19,311 bases of DNA, from positions 1 to 19,311 of the forward strand of contig CALASV010000267.1 of assembly GCA_937888895.1 (NCBI GenBank). Reading direction: 5' to 3'. Made by a program: the position numbers and the translations under genes. The first letter of the stretch is position 1, and every line of letters begins with the position of its first letter. Below the pieces are notes generated by a model that saw nothing but the letters and a program-made list of their open reading frames with translations, did no database searches and was not told where the DNA came from. This DNA comes from an uncultured Clostridia bacterium. GTDB lineage: Bacteria > Bacillota > Clostridia > Lachnospirales > Lachnospiraceae. Positions 1-7,844 of the stretch are shown here, in pieces.

Positions 1-307
1 CAAGGCAGGTATCTCTAATTTTACTCAATGGCTTGCTACTCATTTTGCAGGCACAGGTATTCGTTGTAATGCTATTGCTCCCGGATTTCTTGTTTCTACA
101 CAAAATTATAAATTACTTTTTAATGAAGATAGCACTCCAACCAAAAGAAGTGCCAAAATTTTAAATAACACACCAATGCATCGATTTGTAGATTCTAATG
201 AACTTCTTGGTGCTACTCTTTTCCTTTGTGATGACGTTTCTGCTTCTGCCATTACTGGTGTAGTACTTCCTATCGACTGTGGTTTTTCCGCATATTCGGG
301 GGTATAA
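1..307 (+). CDS. SDR-family D-mannonate oxidoreductase (fructuronate reductase type), C-terminal part
   Basis: The open frame enters from the left edge (first full codon at 2) and stops with TAA at 305-307, giving about 101 residues. It begins just at the lysine of the usual YxxxK active site (KAGISNFTQW) and carries the SDR signature CNAIAPGF, in which the reduced cofactor-binding loop returns to the strand, then the C-terminal TGVVLPIDCGFSAYSGV. That ending is typical of the Bacillus UxuB/YjmF type of SDR mannonate oxidoreductase, which interconverts D-fructuronate and D-mannonate with NAD(H). The next gene, uxaC, starts 2 nt after the stop, so the two are surely one operon and the substrate assignment fits. 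The catalytic Tyr and Rossmann N-terminus are outside the window. Exact substrate is inferred from context. Confidence 0.8.
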   Translation, partial: KAGISNFTQWLATHFAGTGIRCNAIAPGFLVSTQNYKLLFNEDSTPTKRSAKILNNTPMHRFVDSNELLGATLFLCDDVSASAITGVVLPIDCGFSAYSGV

Positions 308-309
308 TC

Positions 310-1629
310 ATGTTTTTTGATGAAAATCTTTTACTATATAATGAAACAGGAAAATCACTTTATGAAAAAGTGAAAAACCTTCCTATTATTGATTACCATT
401 GCCATTTAAACCAACATAAAATCGCTATCAATGATACATTCTCTGATATTGGTGAATTATGGTTAGCTGGCGACCATTACAAATGGCGTTCCATGCGTTT
501 AAATGGTGTCGATGAATATTATATTACTGGTAACGCAAGTTTCCATGATAAATTTATCAAATACGCGGAAATTTTACCTAATCTGATTGGAAATCCCTTA
601 TATTATTGGACACATCTTGAATTAAAGCAGATTTTTGGTATCGACCTTCCTTTAAATAAAAATACAGCCGAACAAATCTATAATATGGCAAACGAAAAGT
701 TAAAAGATATGAGTGTTCGAAGTATATTAAATAACTTCCATGTGGAATTTATTGCTACTACGGACGACCCAGTAGATGACCTTTTAGAACATAAAAAATA
801 TGATTCTATCCATGTAACACCTACCTTCCGTCCTGATAAACTTTTCGACTTTGAAGAAAGCTATATTAAAAACTTAGGACAAGTAGCAGAAATTACAATA
901 GAGTCACTTGATGACCTGTTAAATGCCCTCACAAAACGACTTGACTATTTTGTTAGTAAAGGGTGTCGTATGGCAGACCATGGAATGGATAAATTCCCTA
1001 CAAGCTATGCAAACAAAGAATTGGCACAACAACTTTTTGCAAATCGTAACAACCTTTCGGAAGAAGAAAAAGAAAATTTAAAAGGTTATTTACTCGTTTG
1101 GCTTTCTAAAGAATACGCAAAAAGAAATATTACCGTACAACTTCACTTTGCAGTTACTAGAAACGTAAATCCTTCGACATTTAAACTTTGTGGTCCTGAT
1201 AGTGGCTTTGATGTCATAAGTGAAACTCCTTCGGTTCACAATGTTCTTGCCTTCTTTAAGCAAATTAAGGATGAAGAACGTCCAAGTACCATTCTTTATA
1301 CACTGAACGATGCTAATCTTGCTTCTATGGCTTGTATTAGTGGAGCTTTTCGCAATGTTAGAATGGGTGCTACTTGGTGGTTTAATGATACAGTAGAAGG
1401 AATCCGTCGCAATTTAAAAATTATTTCTGAATACTCTAGTCTTGGAAATAATTTAGGTATGTTGACTGATTCTAGAAGTTTTTCTAGCTATTGTCGTTTC
1501 GATTTCTTCCGTCGTATTTTATGTGATTATGTAGGTAATCTTGTAGAAAAAGGCGAGTACGATAGCAATAGTGCTGTACAATTAGTAGAAAATATTTGTT
1601 ATTACAACGCAAAAAGGATGGTAGAATAA
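310..1629 (+). CDS. uxaC: Uronate (glucuronate/galacturonate) isomerase
   Basis: This 439-residue cytosolic enzyme converts D-glucuronate to D-fructuronate and D-galacturonate to D-tagaturonate, the entry step of bacterial hexuronate catabolism. The sequence shows the amidohydrolase-like metal motif HCH in IIDYHCHLN near residue 30, the family segment ATTDDPVDDL near 150, the GCRMADHG block near 220, and the C-terminal MLTDSRSFSSYCRFDFFRR block. The length is close to the family norm of about 450-470. The ATG at 310 is preceded by a GGGGG ribosome site that lies inside the end of the upstream SDR gene, and the gap is only 2 nt. Its TAA stop shares one base with the ATG of eda (TAATG), so translation is coupled. 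Nothing looks damaged. Confidence 0.96.
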   Translation: MFFDENLLLYNETGKSLYEKVKNLPIIDYHCHLNQHKIAINDTFSDIGELWLAGDHYKWRSMRLNGVDEYYITGNASFHDKFIKYAEILPNLIGNPLYYWTHLELKQIFGIDLPLNKNTAEQIYNMANEKLKDMSVRSILNNFHVEFIATTDDPVDDLLEHKKYDSIHVTPTFRPDKLFDFEESYIKNLGQVAEITIESLDDLLNALTKRLDYFVSKGCRMADHGMDKFPTSYANKELAQQLFANRNNLSEEEKENLKGYLLVWLSKEYAKRNITVQLHFAVTRNVNPSTFKLCGPDSGFDVISETPSVHNVLAFFKQIKDEERPSTILYTLNDANLASMACISGAFRNVRMGATWWFNDTVEGIRRNLKIISEYSSLGNNLGMLTDSRSFSSYCRFDFFRRILCDYVGNLVEKGEYDSNSAVQLVENICYYNAKRMVE

Positions 1630-2183
1630 TGAATCAATATATCCCTGTTGTAGTCATTAAAGAATTATCTGAAACTGATAAAATATTGACTGCATTAAAA
1701 CATAATGATATTAACTGTGCCGAAATTACATTCCGTACAGATTGTGCAAAAGAGGCAATTGCTTATGCTGTGAAAAATTATCCTGATATGGAAATCGGTG
1801 CTGGTACAGTAATCAATACCAAACAATGTAAAGCTGCTTTACAAGCTGGTGCAACCTTTATTGTATCTCCTGGACTTTCTAAAGAAGTTGCAAAACTTTG
1901 TAACGAAAGAAATATCCCTTACTATCCGGGTTGTGTAACACCTACAGAAATAATGACTGCATTGGAACTTGGGATTACTACTGTAAAATTCTTCCCTGCT
2001 AGTATCTATGGTGGATTAAAAGCTCTCAAATTACTCTCTGCCCCTTTTCCTCAAATAAAATTTATCCCTACTGGTGGAGTAGATAGAAGCAATTTAGAAG
2101 AATTTCTTGCCTTTGACAAAGTAGTTGCCATTGGTGGCAGTTTCCTTGTCAAAGAATCTCTTGAAAAAATGGAAAGAAAATAA
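1629..2183 (+). CDS. eda: KDPG (2-keto-3-deoxy-6-phosphogluconate) aldolase
   Basis: This 184-residue class I aldolase cleaves 2-keto-3-deoxy-6-phosphogluconate to pyruvate and glyceraldehyde-3-phosphate. Visible family marks are AEITFRT (Glu and Arg of the active site), GAGTV, SPG, PGCVTPTEI, the Schiff-base lysine in VKFFPAS, and the phosphate-binding FIPTGGV. A longer reading from 1596 exists, but the ATG at 1629 matches the usual N-terminus (MNQYIPVVVIKE), has an AAAGGATGG ribosome site 7-8 nt ahead and overlaps the uxaC stop by one base, so I chose it. In the pathway it acts after KdgK, although its gene precedes kdgK. Confidence 0.95.
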   Translation: MNQYIPVVVIKELSETDKILTALKHNDINCAEITFRTDCAKEAIAYAVKNYPDMEIGAGTVINTKQCKAALQAGATFIVSPGLSKEVAKLCNERNIPYYPGCVTPTEIMTALELGITTVKFFPASIYGGLKALKLLSAPFPQIKFIPTGGVDRSNLEEFLAFDKVVAIGGSFLVKESLEKMERK

Positions 2184-2242
2184 ACTCACCCTGTAATGTA
2201 TGAAAGAGTTTTTCATGACTTATTTTTGACTAGAAAGGAATA

Positions 2243-3274
2243 GTGAAAATAATTAAAAAAGTAGTTACTTTCGGCGAACTTATGCTTCGTCTTGCTCCAA
2301 ACGGATATTATAGATTTTTTCAAAATGACCAAATGCAGGCAACGTTTGGTGGTGGAGAAGCGAATGTTGCCGTATCTCTTGCAAATTATGGACTTGATAG
2401 TGTTTATGTTACCAAACTTCCAAAACACGCAATCGGTCAAGCAGCTGTAAATTCTCTTCGTTCTTTTGGTGTTGACACCTCAAAAATTGTTCGTGGTGGC
2501 GATAGAGTAGGTATTTATTTCCTTGAAAAAGGTGCTTCCCAAAGAGGTTCTATATGCATTTATGATAGAGCTCATTCTGCCATTCAAGAAGCAAACGCTT
2601 TTGATTTTGATTGGAATACTATATTTGAAGGTGCAGATTGGTTTCACTTCACAGGTATCACTCCTGCATTAGGTGGAAATATGGTAGATATTTGTTTAGA
2701 AGCTTGTAAAATAGCAAAATCAAAAGGAATTAAAATTTCTTGCGACCTTAACTACCGTGGAAAACTTTGGACAAGAGACGAAGCAAAAGAAGCTATGACA
2801 AAACTTTGTAAATATGTTGATGTTTGTATTTCTAATGAAGAAGATGCAAAAGATGTATTCGGTATCGAAGCAGAAAATACAGACATTTATAGTGGAAAAC
2901 TTAACCACGAAGGATATAAATCTGTAGCAAAACAACTCGCTGATAAATTTGGATTTGAAAAAGTAGCGATTACACTTCGCTCCTCCATTTCCGCAAGCGA
3001 TAATGACTGGGCAGGTATGCTGTTTGATGGCGAAAATTATTGTTTCTCCAAAACCTATCATTTGCATATTGTGGACCGTGTAGGAGGTGGAGACTCGTTT
3101 GGTGGTGGACTTATTTATGCTCTCTTAAACAAGAAAGACACACAATCTGCTATTGAATTTGCAGTCGCAGCATCGGCATTGAAACATTCCGTAGAAGGTG
3201 ATTATAATAGAGTAAGTGTTTCTGAAATTGAAAAATTAGCTGGAGGAGACAGTTCTGGTAGAGTACAAAGATAA
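2243..3274 (+). CDS. kdgK: 2-keto-3-deoxygluconate kinase (PfkB family)
   Basis: This 343-residue ribokinase-family enzyme phosphorylates 2-keto-3-deoxygluconate to KDPG, the substrate of the neighbouring aldolase. It shows the N-terminal PfkB signature in FGGGEANVAVSLANYG (residues ~31-46) and the C-terminal signature DRVGGGDSFGGGLIYAL, whose Asp in GGGDSF is the catalytic base. The start is a GTG at 2243 with an AGAAAGGA ribosome site about 5 nt ahead, and it gives the standard N-terminus (KVVTFGELMLRLAP). A 59-nt spacer with a small ATGAAA/TTTCAT hairpin at 2200-2216 separates it from eda. It is the last gene of the operon and is followed by a strong terminator. The substrate is inferred from the operon; some relatives act on fructose or other sugars. 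Confidence 0.93.
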   Translation: MKIIKKVVTFGELMLRLAPNGYYRFFQNDQMQATFGGGEANVAVSLANYGLDSVYVTKLPKHAIGQAAVNSLRSFGVDTSKIVRGGDRVGIYFLEKGASQRGSICIYDRAHSAIQEANAFDFDWNTIFEGADWFHFTGITPALGGNMVDICLEACKIAKSKGIKISCDLNYRGKLWTRDEAKEAMTKLCKYVDVCISNEEDAKDVFGIEAENTDIYSGKLNHEGYKSVAKQLADKFGFEKVAITLRSSISASDNDWAGMLFDGENYCFSKTYHLHIVDRVGGGDSFGGGLIYALLNKKDTQSAIEFAVAASALKHSVEGDYNRVSVSEIEKLAGGDSSGRVQR

Positions 3275-3289
3275 TACTATCGAAAATCT

Positions 3290-3362
3290 AAGAACCTCAT
3301 AACGAAGAACCTCATAGAAAAATTAATGTGATAATTACATCATTCTAAGAGGTTCTTTTTCT
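3290..3362 (+). terminator. Rho-independent terminator of the uronate operon, with two competing left arms
   Basis: The right arm GAGGTTCTT (3349-3357) runs into a T-rich tract. It can pair with either of two identical left arms, AAGAACCTC at 3290-3298 and at 3305-3313. The inner part can also fold (ATGT/ACAT). The duplicated left arm is unusual but should not weaken termination. It lies between convergent kdgK and msrA. Confidence 0.85.
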
Positions 3363-3408
3363 TTCTCTCTTTTGAAAATTGTATGTTTAGTGTATAACCT
3401 ACCTATTG

Positions 3409-3504
3409 ATTTGTTCTTTTTAGCTTTTAGTCGATTTGACTTGCTATTTTCTTACTCACTTATTTGTTCTTTTTTACTTTCAATCAGTTTGTTTTGCTAT
3501 TTTT
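3409..3504. repeat. Imperfect tandem repeat, period 53 bp, at the 3' end of msrA
   Basis: Two copies begin ATTTGTTCTTTT (3409) and ATTTGTTCTTTTTT (3462) and end TTGCTATTTT (3441-3450) and TTTGCTATTTT (3493-3503). The second copy includes the last codons of msrA, so the repeat looks like a local duplication of the end of that gene and its trailer. No function is evident. Confidence 0.5.
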
Positions 3505-4519
3505 CAAATGTCATTGGCTCAATTTCTTTCACCCAATGAATTTTTGCAATTGGTACATGACAATATCCACCCGGATTTTTATCTAAATATTTTTGGTGAT
3601 ACTCCTCTGCATCGTAAAAGTGTTCTAATGGACAAGCTTCTATTGCTAATGGTTGTCCAATTCTCTGCTCTAACTCTTGTAATGACTTAAAAATGACTTG
3701 TTCATCTTCTTGCTTAGTAAAATAAATACCTGTACGATATTGATGACCTTCGTCTTCTCCTTGCTTATCCACAGAAGTTGGGTCAATAATTTCATAAAAC
3801 AAACGAAGCAATACAGCTAATGATAATTTGTCTGCGTCATATATCACTTTTACTGCTTCTGCATGACCTGTATTTTCATAACGCACTTGCTGGTATGTCG
3901 GATGCTCTGTATTACCATTTGCAAAACCAACCGTAGTTTCTATTACACCTTTGATGTTAGAGATATATTTTTCTACACCCCAATAACAACCACCAGCTAA
4001 ATAAATTTCTTTTTGGTTCATTTTTTTTCTCTCCTTTTCTAATCGTTCTGCTAATTGCTTTTTACAATCTCTTATTAATTCTTCTTTTGGATAAGTTTTT
4101 CGTTCTGAACATTCTTGTCTAAGATAATTTAAAAAATTTTCTATATGGTCATCTGGAAATTTTTGATGCAACTTCCAATACTGTTCTCTTAAATCTAAAA
4201 ATTCATCATCATTATATAATTTCTTATAAAAAGGATGTCCATACTTATACTCTGGAATCAATTTTGAAATAATCATCTCCAAAATTTCACCAGACAAAAA
4301 GTCTGGGTCACGTATCATCAAATCCATATTAGAAAAATCCTGATTGTGAATATACTGATTTCGTATATACATACCATAAGTATGATGATACATGATACTA
4401 CATGGATGCAATTTCATATAGAATTTATCTTCCTCTGTCATATTTTTAATACAATCTTCTGCCACTGCTGTAACAAATTCTAATTCTGTTTCTGCATAAA
4501 TTTTTTTCTTTTTACTCAT
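3497..4519 (-). CDS. msrA: Peptide-methionine (S)-S-oxide reductase fused to an N-terminal domain of unknown function
   Basis: The 340-residue frame has two parts. Residues ~167-340 are a complete MsrA: AGGCYWG with the catalytic Cys178, the TTVGFANGNTEHPTYQQV block, ENTGHAEAV, EIIDPTSVDKQGEDEGHQYR and a C-terminal NPGGYCH with a likely resolving Cys. It reduces methionine-S-sulfoxide in proteins in the cytosol. Residues 1-166 are a separate helical, charged domain with HTYGMYIRNQYIH and HPFYKKLYNDDEF. It resembles the small IRN-type domain of DUF6794-like proteins, but that match is from memory. The ATG at 4519 has an AAAGG site about 9 nt ahead and an extended -10 promoter about 50 nt upstream. 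A second, better start lies inside the gene (see 4019-4034), so two products are likely. Confidence 0.9.
   Translation of the reverse strand: MSKKKKIYAETELEFVTAVAEDCIKNMTEEDKFYMKLHPCSIMYHHTYGMYIRNQYIHNQDFSNMDLMIRDPDFLSGEILEMIISKLIPEYKYGHPFYKKLYNDDEFLDLREQYWKLHQKFPDDHIENFLNYLRQECSERKTYPKEELIRDCKKQLAERLEKERKKMNQKEIYLAGGCYWGVEKYISNIKGVIETTVGFANGNTEHPTYQQVRYENTGHAEAVKVIYDADKLSLAVLLRLFYEIIDPTSVDKQGEDEGHQYRTGIYFTKQEDEQVIFKSLQELEQRIGQPLAIEACPLEHFYDAEEYHQKYLDKNPGGYCHVPIAKIHWVKEIEPMTFEK
4019..4034 (-). promoter_or_regulatory. Internal ribosome site and start codon for a stand-alone MsrA
   Basis: On the minus strand GGAGAG is followed by seven A and then ATG (4021-4019), an ideal spacing. This ATG is codon 167 of the fusion frame and gives MNQKEIYLAGGCYWG, the usual MsrA N-terminus, with 174 residues. 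The site also encodes the KERKKM linker of the long form. Confidence 0.65.
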
Positions 4520-4570
4520 CTCAAAACGCCTTTCTTATTGAAAAAATTATAATCTCTCAATTATAAATCT

Positions 4571-4579
4571 ATTATAACA
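4571..4579 (-). promoter_or_regulatory. Extended -10 promoter for msrA
   Basis: The minus strand reads TGTTATAAT, a TGnTATAAT extended -10 about 52 nt before the msrA ATG. No good -35 is seen, as is usual for this class. The rest of the 172-nt gap (4520-4692) shows nothing else convincing. Confidence 0.5.
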
Positions 4580-4692
4580 GTGGTGAATCGGCAATATTGT
4601 CTTATTACATATAGTTAATTGGATATTCGTAATTCGCTTCGCTACTTACTCATAACCGAATAGCTACTATCATAACTTGTCTGATAAATTTT

Positions 4693-5207
4693 TTATAATT
4701 TTTCTCGCACTATTTGCTCTAATAATCCTTTACAACCAGCTAATACATCATCATAAGTAGTAGCAAAATCTCCCGTATACCAAGGGTCAGCTACATCTCT
4801 ACCAGAACCAGCAAAAGAAAGTAGCTTGTAAATTTTTCCCTCTTGGTCACTACCAACAATACGGTTCATATTTCGAATATTGGCAGTATCCATTCCAATT
4901 AAATAATCATAACAATCATAATCAGCTTTCGTCATTTGTACAGCACGATGAGGAATGACAGGAACTCCAACTTTGCGTAACTGATTCACTGTACCATAAT
5001 GAACACCATTGCCAATTTCCTCACGACTCGTGGCAGCAGAATTGATATAAAATATATCTGCTAAACCTTTTTTGTTTACTAAGTCTGTAAAAACAGACTC
5101 TGCCATAGTGCTACGGCAGATGTTGCCGTGGCATTTTCAAAGGCTTTCCACCCTATTTATTGTATGCTGCCGTGGCACAGGAATAACACTTTTATCTTTC
5201 TTTCCAT
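4693..5207 (-). pseudogene. Low-molecular-weight protein tyrosine phosphatase, interrupted by a 44-bp insertion in the P-loop
   Basis: The 3' part (frame open from just upstream of 5106) reads CHGNICRST then MAESVFTDLVN, so it begins inside the catalytic P-loop C(X)5R(S/T), and it ends with the family DPWYTGDF region (DPW with the general-acid Asp). The missing N-terminus is present just upstream in another frame: ATG at 5207 gives MERKIKVLFLCHG and then SIQ-stop. TGCCACGGCA occurs at both break points 44 bp apart. Removing 44 bp restores one frame of about 156 residues, the normal size for the family. As it stands the gene should make no active enzyme unless ribosomes bypass the insert. An ATG at 5106 would lack the catalytic Cys and Arg. 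It would otherwise dephosphorylate phosphotyrosine proteins in the cytosol. Confidence 0.85.
5124..5177. repeat. 44-bp insertion bounded by 10-bp direct repeats inside the phosphatase gene
   Basis: TGCCGTGGCA (plus strand) is present at 5124-5133 and 5168-5177, period 44. The 34 bp between them carry in-frame stops and contain AAAGGCTTT-like near-symmetry. Because 44 is not a multiple of three, the insertion also shifts the frame. It could be a small insertion with target duplication or the scar of an integrated element. Confidence 0.75.
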
Positions 5208-5271
5208 AAACTCTCATAACCTCGCTTTTCCTTATATTTCCTAGCTTTTTAACCATTTTCCCTAAAGACCC

Positions 5272-5311
5272 TATCTTGGTATAGTATAGCATATTTTATC
5301 ATATCTTGGTA
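5272..5311. repeat. Direct repeat TATCTTGGTA x2, period 30 bp, beside the integrase end
   Basis: TATCTTGGTA is exact at 5272-5281 and 5302-5311, between the phosphatase N-terminus and the integrase terminator. The position fits arm-type binding sites for the N-terminal domain of a Tn916-type integrase, which are short direct repeats near the element ends. This is inference from place and spacing. Confidence 0.4.
5283..5291 (-). promoter_or_regulatory. Extended -10 promoter candidate reading into the phosphatase gene
   Basis: The minus strand has TGCTATACT (TGn plus a TATACT -10) about 76 nt before the ATG at 5207. No consensus -35 is visible. It lies between the two TATCTTGGTA repeats, so integrase binding could affect it. 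Confidence 0.4.
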
Positions 5312-5312
5312 C

Positions 5313-5357
5313 CCAAAAAGAGTACAAATGAAGGTAAATTTTCCACTTGTACTCTTC
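5313..5357 (-). terminator. Terminator of the integrase gene
   Basis: On the minus strand AAGAGTACAA (5356-5347) pairs with TTGTACTCTT (5327-5318) and is followed by TTTG. The loop holds a partial inner stem. It starts 8 nt after the int stop. Confidence 0.75.
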
Positions 5358-5364
5358 ACCTTTT

Positions 5365-6645
5365 TTACACACACTTAAATTTTCTTAATTCTTCCTTCGC
5401 TCCCACCATATCGACCCTATTCATTTCTCTCTTAATTTCTTCCTCAATCTCTAATCTTTTCACTTCATCCTTTGCATCTTCTAATTTCAAATGCGTATAG
5501 ATATTTAATGTAGTTTGTACATCACTATGACCCATTAAATATTGAAGTGTCTTTACAGAAATTCCTCTCTTTGCCATATTGGTACAATAGGTATGACGAG
5601 CTACATGAGGTGTAATTGTTGGAAGTTCTACCTTATAAATCTTATTGTATTTTTCAACTGCATACTTAAACTTCTTTTCTACATAGTATGCTTTAATTGG
5701 TTTACCCTTTTCATCTAAGAATAAAAACCTTGTATAACCATCTATGACTTGCTCTACTTTAGGTTTCTTTCTTCCAGAAATAACTCTCTTAAATACCTCA
5801 TAAACCTCTTCTGACATGGGAAGCACTCTTGTTCCTGCATCTGTCTTAGTCTGCTCAATATATGTACCCTTTCCACCTGTATATTGTAACTGATGGTCAA
5901 TATTGATGGTTCTTTCTTTCAAATCTATGTCACGAATGGTTAAACCACATAATTCACTGACACGCAATCCAGTCTTAAACAATATAAACATTAAATCATA
6001 ATATTGCTTAAAATGCTCATCTTCTTTGATGAAATTTAAGAAAATTCTTTCTTGTTGCCCTGTCAGAGCATCTCTTTTTACAGTATTATTGATTAACGCT
6101 TTCGCAAGTTCAAAATCAAATGGATTTTTTCTTAACATATCATCTTCTACAGCCATTTGAAATGCTGGTCTTACTACTCCCCTTATGCTATGTATCGAAC
6201 TATAACTACGACCACCATCTTGTAAACTTATCAGCCATAACTTGGCATCTGATGTCTTGATAGAATTTATCTTCTTGCTGCCGAATGTATCTTTCTTTAA
6301 TACATTCACTACTGTTTTATAACCATTTTGAGTAGTAGGTCTTACTCCTCTTTTCTGTGCAATATAACGCTCTACCAATTCCAATACAGTAATCTCACCC
6401 ATACTATAAGAAATACCATCACGCAATACTTTTTCTATTTCTTTCTCTTTTTCTCTTAATGACAAGTCATTCTTCTTACCTGTTGGTACTTTATCATGTC
6501 TTTCTAACTTCCAACTATAAACAAACTTTTTCTTTCCAGTTACAGAGTCTGTATAAGAGTACATATAACGACCATCACTTCTTTGTTGTTCTCCCTCTCT
6601 AAGAATTCTCCCTTTATTATCCTTTCTCTTCAAACTATCAGCCAT
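5365..6645 (-). CDS. int: Tyrosine recombinase, Tn916 integrase family
   Basis: This 426-residue recombinase catalyses integration and, with Xis, excision of the element. Residues 1-75 (KRKDNKGRILREGEQQRSDG, then FVYSWKLERHDKVP) match the N-terminal arm-binding domain of Tn916 Int. Residues ~85-180 are the core-binding helices. The catalytic domain shows Arg228 (KTGLRVSEL), Lys267 (EQTKTDAGTR), His347 and Arg350 (TPHVARHTY), His373 (LMGHS) and the nucleophile Tyr383 (NIYTH), so it should be active. The C-terminal ~35 residues are a charged tail. A frame open to 6729 exists, but the ATG at 6645 has AAGGAGG 8 nt ahead and gives the family N-terminus. It follows xis by 111 nt. Tn916 Int is 405 residues. 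Confidence 0.96.
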   Translation of the reverse strand: MADSLKRKDNKGRILREGEQQRSDGRYMYSYTDSVTGKKKFVYSWKLERHDKVPTGKKNDLSLREKEKEIEKVLRDGISYSMGEITVLELVERYIAQKRGVRPTTQNGYKTVVNVLKKDTFGSKKINSIKTSDAKLWLISLQDGGRSYSSIHSIRGVVRPAFQMAVEDDMLRKNPFDFELAKALINNTVKRDALTGQQERIFLNFIKEDEHFKQYYDLMFILFKTGLRVSELCGLTIRDIDLKERTINIDHQLQYTGGKGTYIEQTKTDAGTRVLPMSEEVYEVFKRVISGRKKPKVEQVIDGYTRFLFLDEKGKPIKAYYVEKKFKYAVEKYNKIYKVELPTITPHVARHTYCTNMAKRGISVKTLQYLMGHSDVQTTLNIYTHLKLEDAKDEVKRLEIEEEIKREMNRVDMVGAKEELRKFKCV

Positions 6646-6689
6646 GATATCTTCCTCCTTGTTTTTTTCCAATTTATTCCTGCTCCTTT

Positions 6690-6718
6690 CTTGGGGGTGG
6701 ATTGTACCTCCACCCAAG
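6690..6718 (-). promoter_or_regulatory. GC-rich hairpin between xis and int
   Basis: CTTGGGGGTGGA (6690-6701) faces TCCACCCAAG (6709-6718), a 10-bp stem with a 2-nt bulge, in otherwise AT-rich sequence. No T-run follows on either strand, so it is not a classic terminator. It may tune the ratio of Xis to Int by partial termination, processing or mRNA stability. Confidence 0.45.
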
Positions 6719-6756
6719 AAGAAATGCAAATGTTTTTTTCAGGTAATTTTGAAATT

Positions 6757-6960
6757 TTAAATACTATAAACTCCATCTAGGTACGCTTCAAATTTCATAC
6801 GCTTAATTAAAATCTTTACTCCATTATTCAATATAAAATCTGATGTACTATTCTCTTGTACTAACTGTCTTAGCTTCTTCTCTCCAATGTTAAAATACTC
6901 ACTTGCCTCTGCTATTGTAAGAGTATATTTTTTCCATAATGGTACTTTGGAACTCTCCAT
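6757..6960 (-). CDS. xis: Excisionase, Tn916 Xis family
   Basis: This 67-residue DNA-bending protein has the same length as Tn916 Xis and the same plan: VPLWKKYTLTIAEASEYFNIGEKKLRQL is a MerR-like winged helix, and IKRMKFEAYLD is the typical end. It directs Int towards excision by binding near the element end. The ATG at 6960 has AGGAGG 7 nt ahead. The gene starts 11 nt after the dam stop and precedes int, so dam, xis and int are probably on one transcript. Confidence 0.92.
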   Translation of the reverse strand: MESSKVPLWKKYTLTIAEASEYFNIGEKKLRQLVQENSTSDFILNNGVKILIKRMKFEAYLDGVYSI

Positions 6961-6971
6961 GTTAAACCCTC

Positions 6972-7844
6972 CTATACTAAACTACTATATTCTTCCATGC
7001 TAATTACAAATTTTGCATAAGAAGGCAACTCATAATTGACCCATATAAATTCCTCTCCTATATCTTTATTCTTTTTGTTCTGACAGGACTTTATGACATC
7101 AGCAAGTTTATAACATTTCCAACCATGAGGCAGTAAATACTTATCATACAAGTCAATACCCTCTTTACTTCTATATCCACATAACATAATGTTACATTTT
7201 GCTTTTTGAATAGTTTCTAATAATCTCTTTTGCTCTTTCTCTGGTAATTCACACGCATAGGCTTTATCTGCACCCTTACCTCTTAATTCTGCTCTATAAG
7301 GAGGGTCAAGAAAAGCAAATGCATTAGAATCTTCTACCATACTACCAAGCAAATCAATTCCATCCTCATTTTTAATATGAACATTCTGTAATCTCTCTTG
7401 TACCTTTGGTAAATGAAACAGAATATCACTTAGATAAGAGTATGTACTTCTATATGCACTCTTAGAATATGCTTTGCGTGTTGAATTAAAGCTCTGCGAA
7501 ATCAAAATATAAACTTGTACAGCCTTCTCAATGTCATCTAATTCTTTAAACTTATTCTTACTATGTTGCATTGCTACCTTAAAAACCTCTCTGTCATATT
7601 CTAATTTACTTAATTTTTCTATTAGCAACTTTCCTTTTTCACTATCTGCTAATACTTTCATAAAATTTACAAGGTCTTTATCTAAATCATTTATTACTTC
7701 TATCTCACTACGAGCATGATTCAGTAGTAAGGCTGCTGAACCCATAAAGGGTTCATAATATGCCTTATGCTTTGGAATCAAACAGTTAATTTTATCTACC
7801 ATTCTAATTTTTCCACCATACCATCTATACGCTCTAATTACCAT
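6972..7844 (-). CDS. dam: D12-class DNA N6-adenine methyltransferase (Dam type)
   Basis: This 290-residue enzyme transfers methyl from S-adenosylmethionine to adenine in DNA. The N-terminal RWYGGKIRMV and YEPFMGSAALLLN form the SAM-binding motif I, and DPPY at 180-183 (AFLDPPYRAELRG) is catalytic motif IV, in the order expected for class alpha/D12 enzymes such as Dam and DpnM. Those enzymes usually modify GATC. Its ATG shares one base with the stop of the 208-residue upstream gene (TAATG), so both are coupled. No restriction gene is adjacent, so it is probably a solitary methylase that protects or regulates the element. The GATC target is inferred; see the finding on absence of GATC in this window. 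Confidence 0.9.
   Translation of the reverse strand: MVIRAYRWYGGKIRMVDKINCLIPKHKAYYEPFMGSAALLLNHARSEIEVINDLDKDLVNFMKVLADSEKGKLLIEKLSKLEYDREVFKVAMQHSKNKFKELDDIEKAVQVYILISQSFNSTRKAYSKSAYRSTYSYLSDILFHLPKVQERLQNVHIKNEDGIDLLGSMVEDSNAFAFLDPPYRAELRGKGADKAYACELPEKEQKRLLETIQKAKCNIMLCGYRSKEGIDLYDKYLLPHGWKCYKLADVIKSCQNKKNKDIGEEFIWVNYELPSYAKFVISMEEYSSLV

Noticed and set aside
2720..3067. 115-residue minus-strand frame
   Set aside because: Lies wholly inside kdgK on the opposite strand and has no family features.
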